Part shown: positions 7,105 to 15,018 of the stretch, piece by piece
How positions within the stretch are numbered: position 1 is the stretch's first letter
How the letters are laid out: the number at the start of each line of letters is the position of its first letter
Origin: a virus
Direction: 5' to 3' (one strand)
IMG/VR virus record: IMGVR_UViG_3300028173_000046
Coordinates: 1 to 28,138 of that record
Length of the DNA stretch: 28,138 bases
Made by a program: the position numbers and the translations under genes
Notes under the pieces: generated by a model
What the model was told of the DNA's origin: nothing
Databases searched by the model: none
The model's input: only the letters and a program-made list of their open reading frames with translations

Positions 7105-7811
7105 ATAACAAGTGGAAAGTAAAAGAAGTTGATATTAAGGATATTGAAGGCACAGAGATAAACGCCAACAGTATGACCAAGAAGAATTTCACCAAGCTAT
7201 GCAAGAACATTGAGAAGAGTGGATTATCATCAATGATTGCTTGTTATTTAAGAAAGGATGGTAAGTATGTAATCATAAGTGGTAATCATAGATACAAAGC
7301 TTGTGTTACTCTAGGTTATAGTAAGCTACATATTCTGTATGCTGAAGAAAAAGAATTAAGTAAAGACGAGATAGTAGCATTACAATTAAGCCACAACACT
7401 CTTCATGGTGAAGATGATAAAGGAATACTGAAGCGTTTATTTGATGAGATTGATAATATCGATTGGAAAGAAGTGGCTCATATCTCAGTAGATGATTTAG
7501 CAGTAGAAGATATGTTTAGTGGTTCAATTGTTCCAGTATCTGAACACTATCGAGTAGGGTTAGTTCTATATCGCAAGGATATGGATTTAATAGATGAATT
7601 ATTAGAAATAGTCAAAGAAGAAAAGGATGCCTCAGACATGGTTATCTTGGCAGACGGTGATAAGATAGAAGATGACTTCCTTGATACAATTACTCAAGTA
7701 AAGACTGAGTTTGAGATTAAAAGCGTATCAATAGCATTCGGTAAAATACTTGAATTAGCTAAGGAGGCTTTAAGTACAAAGGTGACAGAAAACGACAAAA
7801 AGGAAAAGTAG
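7101..7811 (+). CDS. ParB/Srx-type domain protein
   Basis: A 236-residue protein. The N-terminal 110 residues carry the ParB-like fold: an opening strand with KEVDIKDIEG, a helix ending in KSGL, then VIISGNHRYKACVTLGY (the family's G-x-H-R at 61-64) and a helix with IVALQLSHN. In ParB the equivalent motif is in the CTP-binding region; related phage proteins act as nucleases or DNA-binding adaptors. The C-terminal half is acidic and helical and I cannot assign it. It sits between the amidoligase (ATGA overlap) and TerS, a typical place for ParB-type proteins in phages with unusual DNA chemistry. Confidence 0.85.
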   Translation: MNNKWKVKEVDIKDIEGTEINANSMTKKNFTKLCKNIEKSGLSSMIACYLRKDGKYVIISGNHRYKACVTLGYSKLHILYAEEKELSKDEIVALQLSHNTLHGEDDKGILKRLFDEIDNIDWKEVAHISVDDLAVEDMFSGSIVPVSEHYRVGLVLYRKDMDLIDELLEIVKEEKDASDMVILADGDKIEDDFLDTITQVKTEFEIKSVSIAFGKILELAKEALSTKVTENDKKEK

Positions 7812-8141
7812 ATGAAATTCTCTAAAGAAAAGACAGTTGAAGTGTTTAAAAAGAAGGGTTGTAACGTATCAGCAACATGTAGTGCGTTGGGTATATCAAG
7901 AAACACTTTTTACAAAGAAAGAAAGAAAAATTCAGATTTCAAACAAGAGTTGATAGATGCTGAAGAGGCTGTTATTGATAATGTAGAAACAAAGCTATTG
8001 TCAAAGATAAATGACGGTGATACAACTTGTATGATTTTCTTCTTAAAGACAAAGGGTAAGAAGCGTGGATATATCGAGAGGCAAGAGGTTGAAATGGATA
8101 TTGACGGCACAATGGACTTGACAGTTCAGTTCATTGAGTAA
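7812..8141 (+). CDS. terS: Terminase small subunit
   Basis: A 109-residue protein that should recognise phage DNA and guide TerL to it. Residues 1-40 form a helix-turn-helix (KGCNVSATCSALGISRNTFY). The remainder is the family's oligomerisation region, with 'DAEEAVIDNVE', then DGDTTCMIFFLKTKGKKRGY and an acidic end. The next gene starts within its last codons, so the two subunits are translationally coupled. It follows the ParB gene directly (start one base after that stop). Confidence 0.85.
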   Translation: MKFSKEKTVEVFKKKGCNVSATCSALGISRNTFYKERKKNSDFKQELIDAEEAVIDNVETKLLSKINDGDTTCMIFFLKTKGKKRGYIERQEVEMDIDGTMDLTVQFIE

Positions 8142-9330
8142 ATTAGTAAAAATTCCCAAACCGTTCAAACCGTTATTTAAACCAAAGAGATATAAGGTTT
8201 ATTACGGAGGACGAGGTGGTGCAAAATCATGGAGTTTTGCACTTTGTCTATTAATCATAGGCGCAAGAAAAAAAACCCGTGTTTTATGCACTAGGGAAGT
8301 TCAGTCATCAATGAGAGAGTCAGTACATAAGTTGCTCACGACCTGTATTGAGATGTTAGGTTATGAAAGATTTTATCAAGTAACTAGAGACGCAATAATT
8401 GGCAAGAATGGCAGTGAGTTTATCTTTCATGGAATACGTCATGACCCAATGCAAATTAAGTCGCTTGAGGGTGTTGATATTTGTTGGGTGGAAGAGGCTC
8501 AAAAAGTCAGTAACGAAAGTTGGGATATATTGATTCCAACTGTTCGTAAGGCTAAAAGTGAAATATGGATTTCATTCAATCCAAGCCTAGAAACAGACCC
8601 AACATATGACAGGTTTGTTGCTCCTGATAGAGAAGACACTCTTAAAGTGAAGATAAATTACGACCAGAACCCGTATTTCTCAGACGAACTAAGAGCTGAA
8701 GCGGAATATCTAAAAGAGCTAGACTATAACGAGTATTTACACATTTGGGAAGGAGAGTGTAAGACATACTCAGCCTCTCAGATATTCAAGAATAAGTACA
8801 CTGTTGAAGACTTTGATGCTCCGCCTGAAGCTGTGTTTTATTATGGATTAGACTGGGGCTTTTCACAAGACCCTACAGTAATTATTAGATGTTTTATTAA
8901 TGACCAATGTTTGTATATTGATTATGATGCTGGTGGAAGGCAAATTGAATTAGATAACACATACAGGCTAATTGATGCCATACCTGACGCAAAACAATAT
9001 ACAATAAGGGCGGACTCGGCACGACCTGAAAGTATTAGTTTTGTCAGAAGACAGGGCTATAAGATAGAATCAGTTCATAAGTGGGGTGGAAGTGTTGAAG
9101 ATGGAGTGGAATTTATTAGAAGCTTTAGAAATGTATTTATTCACACTAGATGTACGGAAACAGCAGGAGAGTTCGCAAAGTATAGTTATAAGATTGATAG
9201 AGTGACAGGAGATGTGTTGCCACAGATTGTAGATAATCATAACCATTACATAGACGCTCTCAGATACGCATTACAACCAATGATTAAACAAAAAGGAAAA
9301 CCGAAACTTGCAAGAGTTGTAGGAATTTAA
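8134..9330 (+). CDS. terL: Terminase large subunit
   Basis: 398 residues, the packaging motor ATPase and nuclease of the PBSX-like TerL group. Walker A is GGRGGAKS at 25-32, and Walker B is VDICWVEEA at 114-122 with the catalytic glutamates. A probable coupling strand is 'IWISFNPS'. The nuclease domain has its first acidic residue in YYGLDWGFSQDP (about 236-247) and a last one in YIDALRYAL (about 372-380). No ATG or GTG is available at the front. The only initiator in the short space after an upstream stop is TTG 8134, which overlaps the terS end by 8 bases and lacks a clear Shine-Dalgarno. Confidence 0.95.
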   Translation: MSKLVKIPKPFKPLFKPKRYKVYYGGRGGAKSWSFALCLLIIGARKKTRVLCTREVQSSMRESVHKLLTTCIEMLGYERFYQVTRDAIIGKNGSEFIFHGIRHDPMQIKSLEGVDICWVEEAQKVSNESWDILIPTVRKAKSEIWISFNPSLETDPTYDRFVAPDREDTLKVKINYDQNPYFSDELRAEAEYLKELDYNEYLHIWEGECKTYSASQIFKNKYTVEDFDAPPEAVFYYGLDWGFSQDPTVIIRCFINDQCLYIDYDAGGRQIELDNTYRLIDAIPDAKQYTIRADSARPESISFVRRQGYKIESVHKWGGSVEDGVEFIRSFRNVFIHTRCTETAGEFAKYSYKIDRVTGDVLPQIVDNHNHYIDALRYALQPMIKQKGKPKLARVVGI

Positions 9331-9340
9331 GGAGCAAAAC

Positions 9341-10648
9341 ATGGGAATCGAATCAAAACATCCGTATTACACAGAAGCGGCACAACAGTGGTCACGTATT
9401 AGGGATTCATACAAGGGCAGTGATGCTATTAAGAAACAAGGTCAAGCCTATCTACCTAAGCTAAGTGGTCAGGATAAAGACCAGTATGAAGCTTATAAAT
9501 TAAGAGCTATGTATTACAACGGTATTGAGAGAACAGTAAAAGGTTTAATCGGTGCTGTGATGAGAATCGAACCTATTGTTGAAGCCCCTGATAAAGTTAA
9601 AGCTTGGTTAGATGATATTACTGGAACAGGTATAGCATTCAATGATTTTGTTTCTTACTTACTTAGTGAGCAATTACTAATGGGAAGACAAGGAATCTTA
9701 GTTGATAGAAGCGAAGAGCGTCCTTACTTGACAGGTTATTGCACAGAGCAAGTAACCAACTGGATTGATGACGCTGTTGTCCTACAAGAGACATACAGAA
9801 AGATTGACCCTAAAGACCCGTATATGTCTGAGTACGATGTTCAATACAGAGAGCTTACAAAAGACGAAGATGGTAATTACGTTGTTCGTATTTGGAGAGA
9901 TAACAAAGGTTGGGCAGTTTGGCAAGAGATTTACCCTACACAAAGGGGTGATGCGCTAGATGGTATTCCGTTCATTGCTATGAGTGGTGAAGGTTTCAAT
10001 TTCGAGCCAGTAACATCTTCTATGTTAGCTTTAGCAGATACAAGTTTATCTCTATACAGAACATCAGCAGACTTAGAGCATGGTCGTCATTTCACAGCAT
10101 TACCTACGCCGTACGTTACAGGTATTGATGCCGATAGCGAATTAAGAATCGGTTCGGGTGAAGCATGGATTCTACCTGATACTGGAAGTAGCGCAGGCTA
10201 CCTAGAATTTAGTGGTCAAGGTCTTCAGGCTTTAGAAAAGGCTATGGAAGAGAAGCGCTCTATGATGGCAAGTCTAGGCGCGCAGTTATTACAATCTCAG
10301 AAGGCAGGTGTTGAAGCTGCAGACTCAGTTAGACTAAGACAGAATGCTGAAGCATCTACATTGGTTACTACAGTTAAAGCTGTAGAGAGAGCGATTACCC
10401 ATGCCCTAGAGGTTATGGCTGAATGGGATGGTATTCAAGGCGAGATTAAAGTAACACTTAATACTGACTTCGTTGATACCAAGATTGATTCAACAGACAT
10501 GACTTCACTTATGGGTGCTTGGCAGTCGGGTGGTATTAGTCATGAAACATTCTTATGGAATATGAAGAGAGGCGAGATACTTCCACCTGATACTTCTATT
10601 GAAGATGAGAAAAGTCTAATTGATGTTGACCCTATGTTAAATGTCTAA
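9341..10648 (+). CDS. Portal protein, DUF4055 type
   Basis: 435 residues with the DUF4055 portal-like layout. The opening is HPYYTEAAQQWSRIRDSYKG. A helix with YNGIERTVKGLIGAVM follows, then the LLSEQLLMGRQGILVDR segment that is very typical of this family, and a C-terminal LQSQKAGVEAADSVRLRQNA stretch. Portals form the 12-subunit ring through which DNA is pumped. The start follows AAGGAG. The end overlaps the MuF gene by 8 bases. Position between TerL and MuF is the standard order. Confidence 0.9.
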   Translation: MGIESKHPYYTEAAQQWSRIRDSYKGSDAIKKQGQAYLPKLSGQDKDQYEAYKLRAMYYNGIERTVKGLIGAVMRIEPIVEAPDKVKAWLDDITGTGIAFNDFVSYLLSEQLLMGRQGILVDRSEERPYLTGYCTEQVTNWIDDAVVLQETYRKIDPKDPYMSEYDVQYRELTKDEDGNYVVRIWRDNKGWAVWQEIYPTQRGDALDGIPFIAMSGEGFNFEPVTSSMLALADTSLSLYRTSADLEHGRHFTALPTPYVTGIDADSELRIGSGEAWILPDTGSSAGYLEFSGQGLQALEKAMEEKRSMMASLGAQLLQSQKAGVEAADSVRLRQNAEASTLVTTVKAVERAITHALEVMAEWDGIQGEIKVTLNTDFVDTKIDSTDMTSLMGAWQSGGISHETFLWNMKRGEILPPDTSIEDEKSLIDVDPMLNV

Positions 10649-12428
10649 AACCGTAAATGAGAAAGTCAAAGATGAAATAATAGGTCATTCGATTGACCTG
10701 AATCGTCTTGAAACTCAAATGAAGCGTGATGTTATCAAGGAATTGAAAAGCCTTGAGGCAGACTTGATTGAGCAGTTACAAAAGTCTAATATCTTGAATG
10801 GTAAGCCCATGACAAGGTTTAAACAGAAGCGTTTGCAAGTTCTACTTAAACAAACCAAAGAAACAATTCAAACAGTCTATAAGAAAGCTAAAGACTCTCT
10901 TACCGATGACTTAATTAAAGTAGCAGGCATATCTGAAGCGCAGACAATAAGCGCTCTTAATACGTCAATAAATGCAGAATTGCTCTCTACAGGTTTAAGT
11001 AAGCAAGCTCTAAAGGCGATAGCATCTCAATCTCTAATTGAAGGCGCTCCATCTAAGGAGTGGTGGTCAAGACGAGGCACAGCATTTAAAGATAAGTTCT
11101 CAGATACAGTGAGAAAAGGAATGTTGGCAGGTGATACAACTGATAGTGTGGTTAGGTCACTACGAGGCACAAGAGCTTTAAGATATAAAGACGGTGTACT
11201 TAACGGCAACTATAGAAGCGCCGAGGCATTAGTAAGAACCAGTATTCAAACAGTAGCCAATGAAGCGAGAATAGAAACATATCGCGAGAATGATGACTTG
11301 ATTAAAGGTATTGAATGGTCAGCAACATTTGACAGTAGGACTTCTGAAATTTGCGCATCACTAGATGGCGCTCAGTGGGATTTGGATTACAATCCTATAG
11401 GTGGAAGTGGCGAACCCTTTCCTGGCTTTATTGCTCATTGGAATTGTCGCTCAACTACTGTAGCTATTGTTAAAAGCTGGAAAGAGTTAGGTGCTAAAGG
11501 AAAGTTCCAAGAAATTCCTAAAAGTACCAAAGCTTCTATGGATGGTCAAGTATCAGGAAAGAAGAATTACGAAGGTTGGCTTAAAGGGAAAGACAAGAAA
11601 ACCCAAGAAGAAGTATTGGGAGTCGGTAAACGTAAACTATGGAAAGAGGGCAAGCTAGGCTTTAGTGATTTAGTTAGTGGCAGTGGAAAACCTTTGACAC
11701 TTGAACAGTTACAAAGTAAAGTTGGAATTAAGACTGCAAAAGGTAGAAGCCCTATAACAATAGAAGGTTTCATAGCTCAGAATAAATCTGCAAAAAAGTT
11801 GAGGGATATTGAAAAAGGTTCTGCTGACTTGAACATGGGTAGTAATGGTGATGAAGTTCTAAATAAGTTGCAAGAGTCAAGAGGTTTTACAGGCTTGCCA
11901 AAAGTTGTATCTGAAAAGGAATTTAATAAGACACAAGGCTATATATGGGAAGGAGTTGATACAAGCCAAGGTAAAGGCAAGAAATCCGATATATTTTATA
12001 GGGGAGAAAGTAAGCTAAGCCATAAAGAGCAGTTTTTAACAGGCGAGTATAGAACGGGTAGTGGTGTCTTTGGTAATGGAACGTATGGTCACCCGCAATA
12101 TGATTATGCGATTGGCTATGCGAATTTTGAAAAAGCAAACATGATAACAATGAAGTTGGCAAAAGATGCTAAGGTTGCAGATACATTTGACATCCTTAAA
12201 GAAGCGAGAAAGATATACAAGCTTCAAAAAGAAACCGCTATTGTTAACGAGGGATTAATAGCCGCAGGAAAGATGACAGTAAAGGAGTCCGAGAATATTC
12301 TTAAACACTTGCATTCAATGCAAGACCCAGGAAGAATTGCAACAATGTTAGGCTATGATGCTATATACGTTGATACTGTGGGCGAGATAATTGTTCTAAA
12401 TAGGTCTAAATTGGTGGTGTTAAAATGA
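10641..12428 (+). CDS. MuF-type head protein fused to an ADP-ribosyltransferase-like domain
   Basis: 595 residues. Residues about 150-280 are a MuF head-morphogenesis domain, with ALVRTSIQTVANEAR, TFDSRTSEICASLDGAQW and GFIAHWNCRSTT. After a linker, residues about 440-595 look like an ADP-ribosyltransferase. FYRGE holds Arg454, GVFGNGTYG (475-483) matches the NAD-binding glycine loop followed by AIGYAN, and a final strand GEIIVLNRSKLVV carries Glu582. The R...G-x-G-x-Y...E order matches phage-borne MuF-ART proteins. Such domains are thought to enter the host with DNA or to decorate head-bound targets. The catalytic assignment is by pattern only. Confidence 0.85.
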   Translation: MSKTVNEKVKDEIIGHSIDLNRLETQMKRDVIKELKSLEADLIEQLQKSNILNGKPMTRFKQKRLQVLLKQTKETIQTVYKKAKDSLTDDLIKVAGISEAQTISALNTSINAELLSTGLSKQALKAIASQSLIEGAPSKEWWSRRGTAFKDKFSDTVRKGMLAGDTTDSVVRSLRGTRALRYKDGVLNGNYRSAEALVRTSIQTVANEARIETYRENDDLIKGIEWSATFDSRTSEICASLDGAQWDLDYNPIGGSGEPFPGFIAHWNCRSTTVAIVKSWKELGAKGKFQEIPKSTKASMDGQVSGKKNYEGWLKGKDKKTQEEVLGVGKRKLWKEGKLGFSDLVSGSGKPLTLEQLQSKVGIKTAKGRSPITIEGFIAQNKSAKKLRDIEKGSADLNMGSNGDEVLNKLQESRGFTGLPKVVSEKEFNKTQGYIWEGVDTSQGKGKKSDIFYRGESKLSHKEQFLTGEYRTGSGVFGNGTYGHPQYDYAIGYANFEKANMITMKLAKDAKVADTFDILKEARKIYKLQKETAIVNEGLIAAGKMTVKESENILKHLHSMQDPGRIATMLGYDAIYVDTVGEIIVLNRSKLVVLK

Positions 12429-12580
12429 TTAAAGTAGACGAAAGTAGGAAAATGGCAATGGTTACAAATTCTAATCCTGTGTTTCTTGCCATGTCCATGG
12501 AAAGCCAAACAAAGTTACGCTTGAGGATTGGAAGGGATATAACCACAGCAAAACAACTTAGAAAAGAGCTTGACAAATAA
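12425..12580 (+). CDS. 51-residue ORF after the MuF-ART gene
   Basis: A basic 51-residue ORF whose ATG overlaps the MuF stop (ATGA 12425-12428), so it can be read by the same ribosomes. It begins MIKVDESRKMAMVT, has several methionines, and ends in a charged helix (AKQLRKELDK). I do not recognise a family. As a small ORF directly behind a predicted toxin-like domain, it could be an inhibitor or accessory of that domain, or just a small head-region protein. Confidence 0.5.
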   Translation: MIKVDESRKMAMVTNSNPVFLAMSMESQTKLRLRIGRDITTAKQLRKELDK

Positions 12581-12615
12581 ACTTTCATTTTTGTGAGGTT
12601 TTCTATAAAATACAC

Positions 12616-12630
12616 ATTGTCAGTGACAAT
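12616..12630 (+). promoter_or_regulatory. Perfect palindrome before the scaffold gene
   Basis: ATTGTCA-G-TGACAAT is a perfect 7+7 inverted repeat around one central base, located 23 bases before the scaffold ATG. The loop is too small for an RNA hairpin, so it is more like a protein-binding operator on DNA. No well-spaced promoter was found around it, although TATAAAAT lies just upstream. Confidence 0.4.
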
Positions 12631-12653
12631 TTAATAATTATTCGGAGAATAAA

Positions 12654-13316
12654 ATGAGCGACCCAAAGACATACACAGAAGAAGAATTCCTAGACCTACA
12701 AACTAAGTCAGAAGAGACCAAGACAAAGTTAGATGAGTTTCGTGCAAACAATGTAAAACTACTAAAAGACATGGAGACATTGAGCGCTAAGTTTGATGGC
12801 ATTGATTTAGAAAATTACAATGAAATGGTTAAACTACAACAAGAGCAGAAAGATAAGACTCTTATTGACGCAGGTAAGATTGACGAGTTACTAGAAGAGC
12901 GTACTAAAGCTATGGTGAAGACTCATGGCGATGATATGGACAAACTAACTAATGAGAACACTGTATTGAACAGTCAGTTAGCAGGATTAGTTATTGATAG
13001 TGCAGTTAGAGACTCAGCAGTTAAATCAGGAGTTGTAGATACAGCTATTGATGATATTCTTTTACGCTCTAAAGCAGTATTCAAATTAACAGAAGGTCAA
13101 GCTATTCCACATGACAATGACGGAAATGTTATTTACGGCAGTTCTTCAGCAGAACCTATGACAGTAGAAGAGTGGGTTAAAGGTCAGCAAGACTTAGCGC
13201 CACATTTGTTCAAGTCTTCACAAGGTGGTGGCTCAGAACATGGAAAAGGATTTAACGGTGTGAAGAGTGAAAACTTAACAGCCTTAGAAAAATTGCAAGT
13301 GGGATTTGCTAAATAA
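12654..13316 (+). CDS. Head scaffold protein
   Basis: A 220-residue acidic, strongly helical protein. A coiled-coil N-terminal half (LQTKSEETKTKLDEFRANN, then repeated charged heptads to about residue 110) is followed by a 'VIDSAVRDSAVKSGVVDTAI' helix. A glycine- and serine-rich loop and a short basic end (LTALEKLQVGFAK) complete it. This is the standard look of scaffolds that direct capsid assembly and leave the procapsid. No capsid protease gene was seen nearby. The start follows CGGAGA. A terminator lies right after the stop, before the capsid gene. Confidence 0.8.
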   Translation: MSDPKTYTEEEFLDLQTKSEETKTKLDEFRANNVKLLKDMETLSAKFDGIDLENYNEMVKLQQEQKDKTLIDAGKIDELLEERTKAMVKTHGDDMDKLTNENTVLNSQLAGLVIDSAVRDSAVKSGVVDTAIDDILLRSKAVFKLTEGQAIPHDNDGNVIYGSSSAEPMTVEEWVKGQQDLAPHLFKSSQGGGSEHGKGFNGVKSENLTALEKLQVGFAK

Positions 13317-13346
13317 ACCCTCTAGATAAAAACCTCCATGTTTTTG

Positions 13347-13372
13347 CCCTCTTTAGCTAGAGGGTTTTTTTT
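13347..13372 (+). terminator. Rho-independent terminator after the scaffold gene
   Basis: CCCTCT (13347-13352) pairs with AGAGGG (13359-13364) across a 6-base loop, followed by eight T residues. An upstream ACCCTCTAG (13317-13325) is a perfect 9-base partner for the overlapping CTAGAGGGT (13357-13365), so a longer stem that shares the 3' arm is also possible. Confidence 0.85.
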
Positions 13373-13381
13373 GTTCAAAAT

Positions 13382-13411
13382 TTGACATATTGTTTCAAGA
13401 TATGTTATATT
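13382..13411 (+). promoter_or_regulatory. Strong extended -10 promoter of the capsid gene
   Basis: TTGACA (13382-13387), an 18-base spacer, and TATATT (13406-13411), preceded by TG at 13403-13404 as an extended -10 element. It lies directly after the terminator and gives the capsid gene its own transcript start near 13418, 115 bases before the ATG. Confidence 0.85.
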
Positions 13412-13417
13412 AGCGCT

Positions 13418-13532
13418 AACCGTCATAGAATGGCGACAAACCCTACATAGAACCCGTGGTGATATAGTAGCAGAATATTTTTTTTCCTGCCCTATAAAAC
13501 TTATTAACGGGCAATATATAGGAGATTCCATT
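13418..13532 (+). other. Structured capsid mRNA leader
   Basis: The untranslated leader holds two hairpins. CGTCAT/ATGGCG (13421-13426 with 13430-13435, one G-U pair, 3-base loop) sits at the probable 5' end. TGCCC/GGGCA (13488-13492 with 13509-13513) closes a loop with an inner ATAA/TTAT pairing just before the AGGAG site. A 5'-end hairpin of this kind often stabilises abundant messages, which would fit a capsid gene; that role is inferred. Confidence 0.5.
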
Positions 13533-14453
13533 ATGGCATCTGTAACTCTTGCTGAATCAGCAAAACTATCACAGGACATGCTTGTAGCTGGCGTTATTGA
13601 AAACGTCATTACAGTAAATCCTTTTTATGACATCTTACCGTTTCAATCAATTGACGGTAACGCATTATCTTACAACCGTGAGAACGCATTAGGCGCAGCG
13701 GAATGGACAGGCGTAGGCTCTACAATCTCTGCAGGTAAAGCGGCAGCGACTTTTAACACTGTAACATCTACGTTGACAACATTAGTTGGTGACGCTGAAG
13801 TAAACGGTTTAATCCAAGCCACACGTTCAAACATTACTGACCAGAAAGCAGCACAAGTTGCTTCTAAGGCTAAGTCAATTGGTCGTGCTTATCAAGATAA
13901 ACTAATCAATGGTGCTGGTTCAAGTAACCAAATCACAGGTTTATTGTCTTTAGCTACAGCAGCACAAACTAAGACAGGCGCAACTAACGGTTCTGCTTTA
14001 TCTTATGACTTGTTAGATGAGACTTTAGACAAAGTAACTGATAAAGACGGTACTGTTGACTACATGATGATGAACGCTCGTACGATTCGTTCTTACTACG
14101 CATTGCTTAGAGCATTGGGTGGCGCAGGCATCGGTGAAGTTATGACTTTACCTTCAGGCGTTCAAGTACCTACTTACCGTGGTATTCCAATCTTCCGTAA
14201 TGACTACATCCCTGTAAACCAGACGCGTGGTTCAAGTTCAACTTGTACTTCAATTGTTATGGGTACATTAGATGACGGTTCAATGACACACGGTATCGCT
14301 GGCTTAACTGCTGCTGGTAACGCAGGTGTTTCTATTGAAGAGATTGGCTCAAGTGAGACTAAAGACGAGACTATTACTCGTATTAAGTTCTACAACGGCT
14401 TAGCTAACTTCTCTGAGAAGGGTCTAGCAATGTTAAACGGTATTAATAACTAA
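13533..14453 (+). CDS. Major capsid protein (HK97-like fold)
   Basis: 306 residues, identified by gene order and by features of a family of HK97-fold capsid proteins. The helical N-terminus (TLAESAKLSQDMLVAGVIE) is followed by FYDILPFQSIDGNALSYNRE, a central domain with IGRAYQDKLINGAGSSNQI and MMMNARTIRSYYALLRALGG, and a 'VPTYRGIPIFRNDYIPVNQ' loop. The closing strand is ITRIKFYNGLANFSEKG. No N-terminal processing region like HK97's delta domain is present, in keeping with a separate scaffold. It has its own promoter, and its codons favour more G and C in wobble positions than the early genes, suggesting high expression. Confidence 0.9.
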   Translation: MASVTLAESAKLSQDMLVAGVIENVITVNPFYDILPFQSIDGNALSYNRENALGAAEWTGVGSTISAGKAAATFNTVTSTLTTLVGDAEVNGLIQATRSNITDQKAAQVASKAKSIGRAYQDKLINGAGSSNQITGLLSLATAAQTKTGATNGSALSYDLLDETLDKVTDKDGTVDYMMMNARTIRSYYALLRALGGAGIGEVMTLPSGVQVPTYRGIPIFRNDYIPVNQTRGSSSTCTSIVMGTLDDGSMTHGIAGLTAAGNAGVSIEEIGSSETKDETITRIKFYNGLANFSEKGLAMLNGINN

Positions 14454-14469
14454 TACAGTTTGATGAAAT

Positions 14470-14495
14470 CCCCCTTGGTTTCATTACCTTGGGGG
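14470..14495 (+). other. Stem-loop between capsid and neck genes
   Basis: CCCCC (14470-14474) pairs with GGGGG (14491-14495), with an inner GG/CC. No T-run follows, so full termination is unlikely; partial attenuation or protection of the capsid message is possible. An alternative stem ATGAAA/TTTCAT (14462-14467 with 14479-14484) overlaps the first stem's loop and cannot form at the same time. Confidence 0.45.
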
Positions 14496-14514
14496 TACTT
14501 ATTAAGGAAAAATT

Positions 14515-15018
14515 ATGGCATTAGACGCAACTCCAAACGGCTCTTCTTCGGATAGCTATGTTTCAGTATCAGACGCTGATGCCTACCACGCAACACATTT
14601 ATACGCTTCAACATGGACAGGTGCTACAGAACCTAATAAAGAGATAGCCCTAAAGATGGCTACTCGTATATTAGATGAGAAGATTGACTGGTCAGGCAAC
14701 AAGGCTTCTAGCACTCAAGCACTAGCTTGGGGCAGAACAAACGTATCTGATGACGGTTACAATGTTGATTCAACAATCGTACCACAACCCGTAAAAAATG
14801 CTACAGCAGAATTTGCTAGACATTTGATAGCGGCAGACCCAACAGGTGACGCTCAAGGTAAAGGTCTTGAAAGTATGAGTGTTGGCTCTATATCACTAAC
14901 CTTTGATAAAACAGATACAGCAGGTGTATTGCCATCAATTGTTCAAGAAATGCTCAGAGGTTGGGGTTCTATTCATGCTCGTGCTAAGTTTAGCACTGTG
15001 GCGGTAGTGAGAAGCTAA
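14515..15018 (+). CDS. Head-tail adaptor (DnaT-like connector family)
   Basis: 167 residues with the layout of the 'DnaT-like' phage neck adaptors. The opening is DSYVSVSDADAYHATH, followed by NKEIALKMATRILDEKIDW, LAWGRTNVSDDGY and VKNATAEFARHLIA. Members bind the lower face of the portal after packaging. The gene follows the capsid gene and begins at an AAGGA-preceded ATG. Its stop overlaps the next start (TAATG). Confidence 0.85.
   Translation: MALDATPNGSSSDSYVSVSDADAYHATHLYASTWTGATEPNKEIALKMATRILDEKIDWSGNKASSTQALAWGRTNVSDDGYNVDSTIVPQPVKNATAEFARHLIAADPTGDAQGKGLESMSVGSISLTFDKTDTAGVLPSIVQEMLRGWGSIHARAKFSTVAVVRS

Noticed and set aside
12570-12609. TTGACA (12570-12575) with TATAAA (12604-12609) as a scaffold promoter
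   Set aside because: The spacer would be 28 bases, far from the 16-18 a sigma70 promoter needs.
14470-14495. Rho-independent terminator after the capsid gene
   Set aside because: The hairpin is good but no T-run follows it, so it is listed only as a stem-loop.
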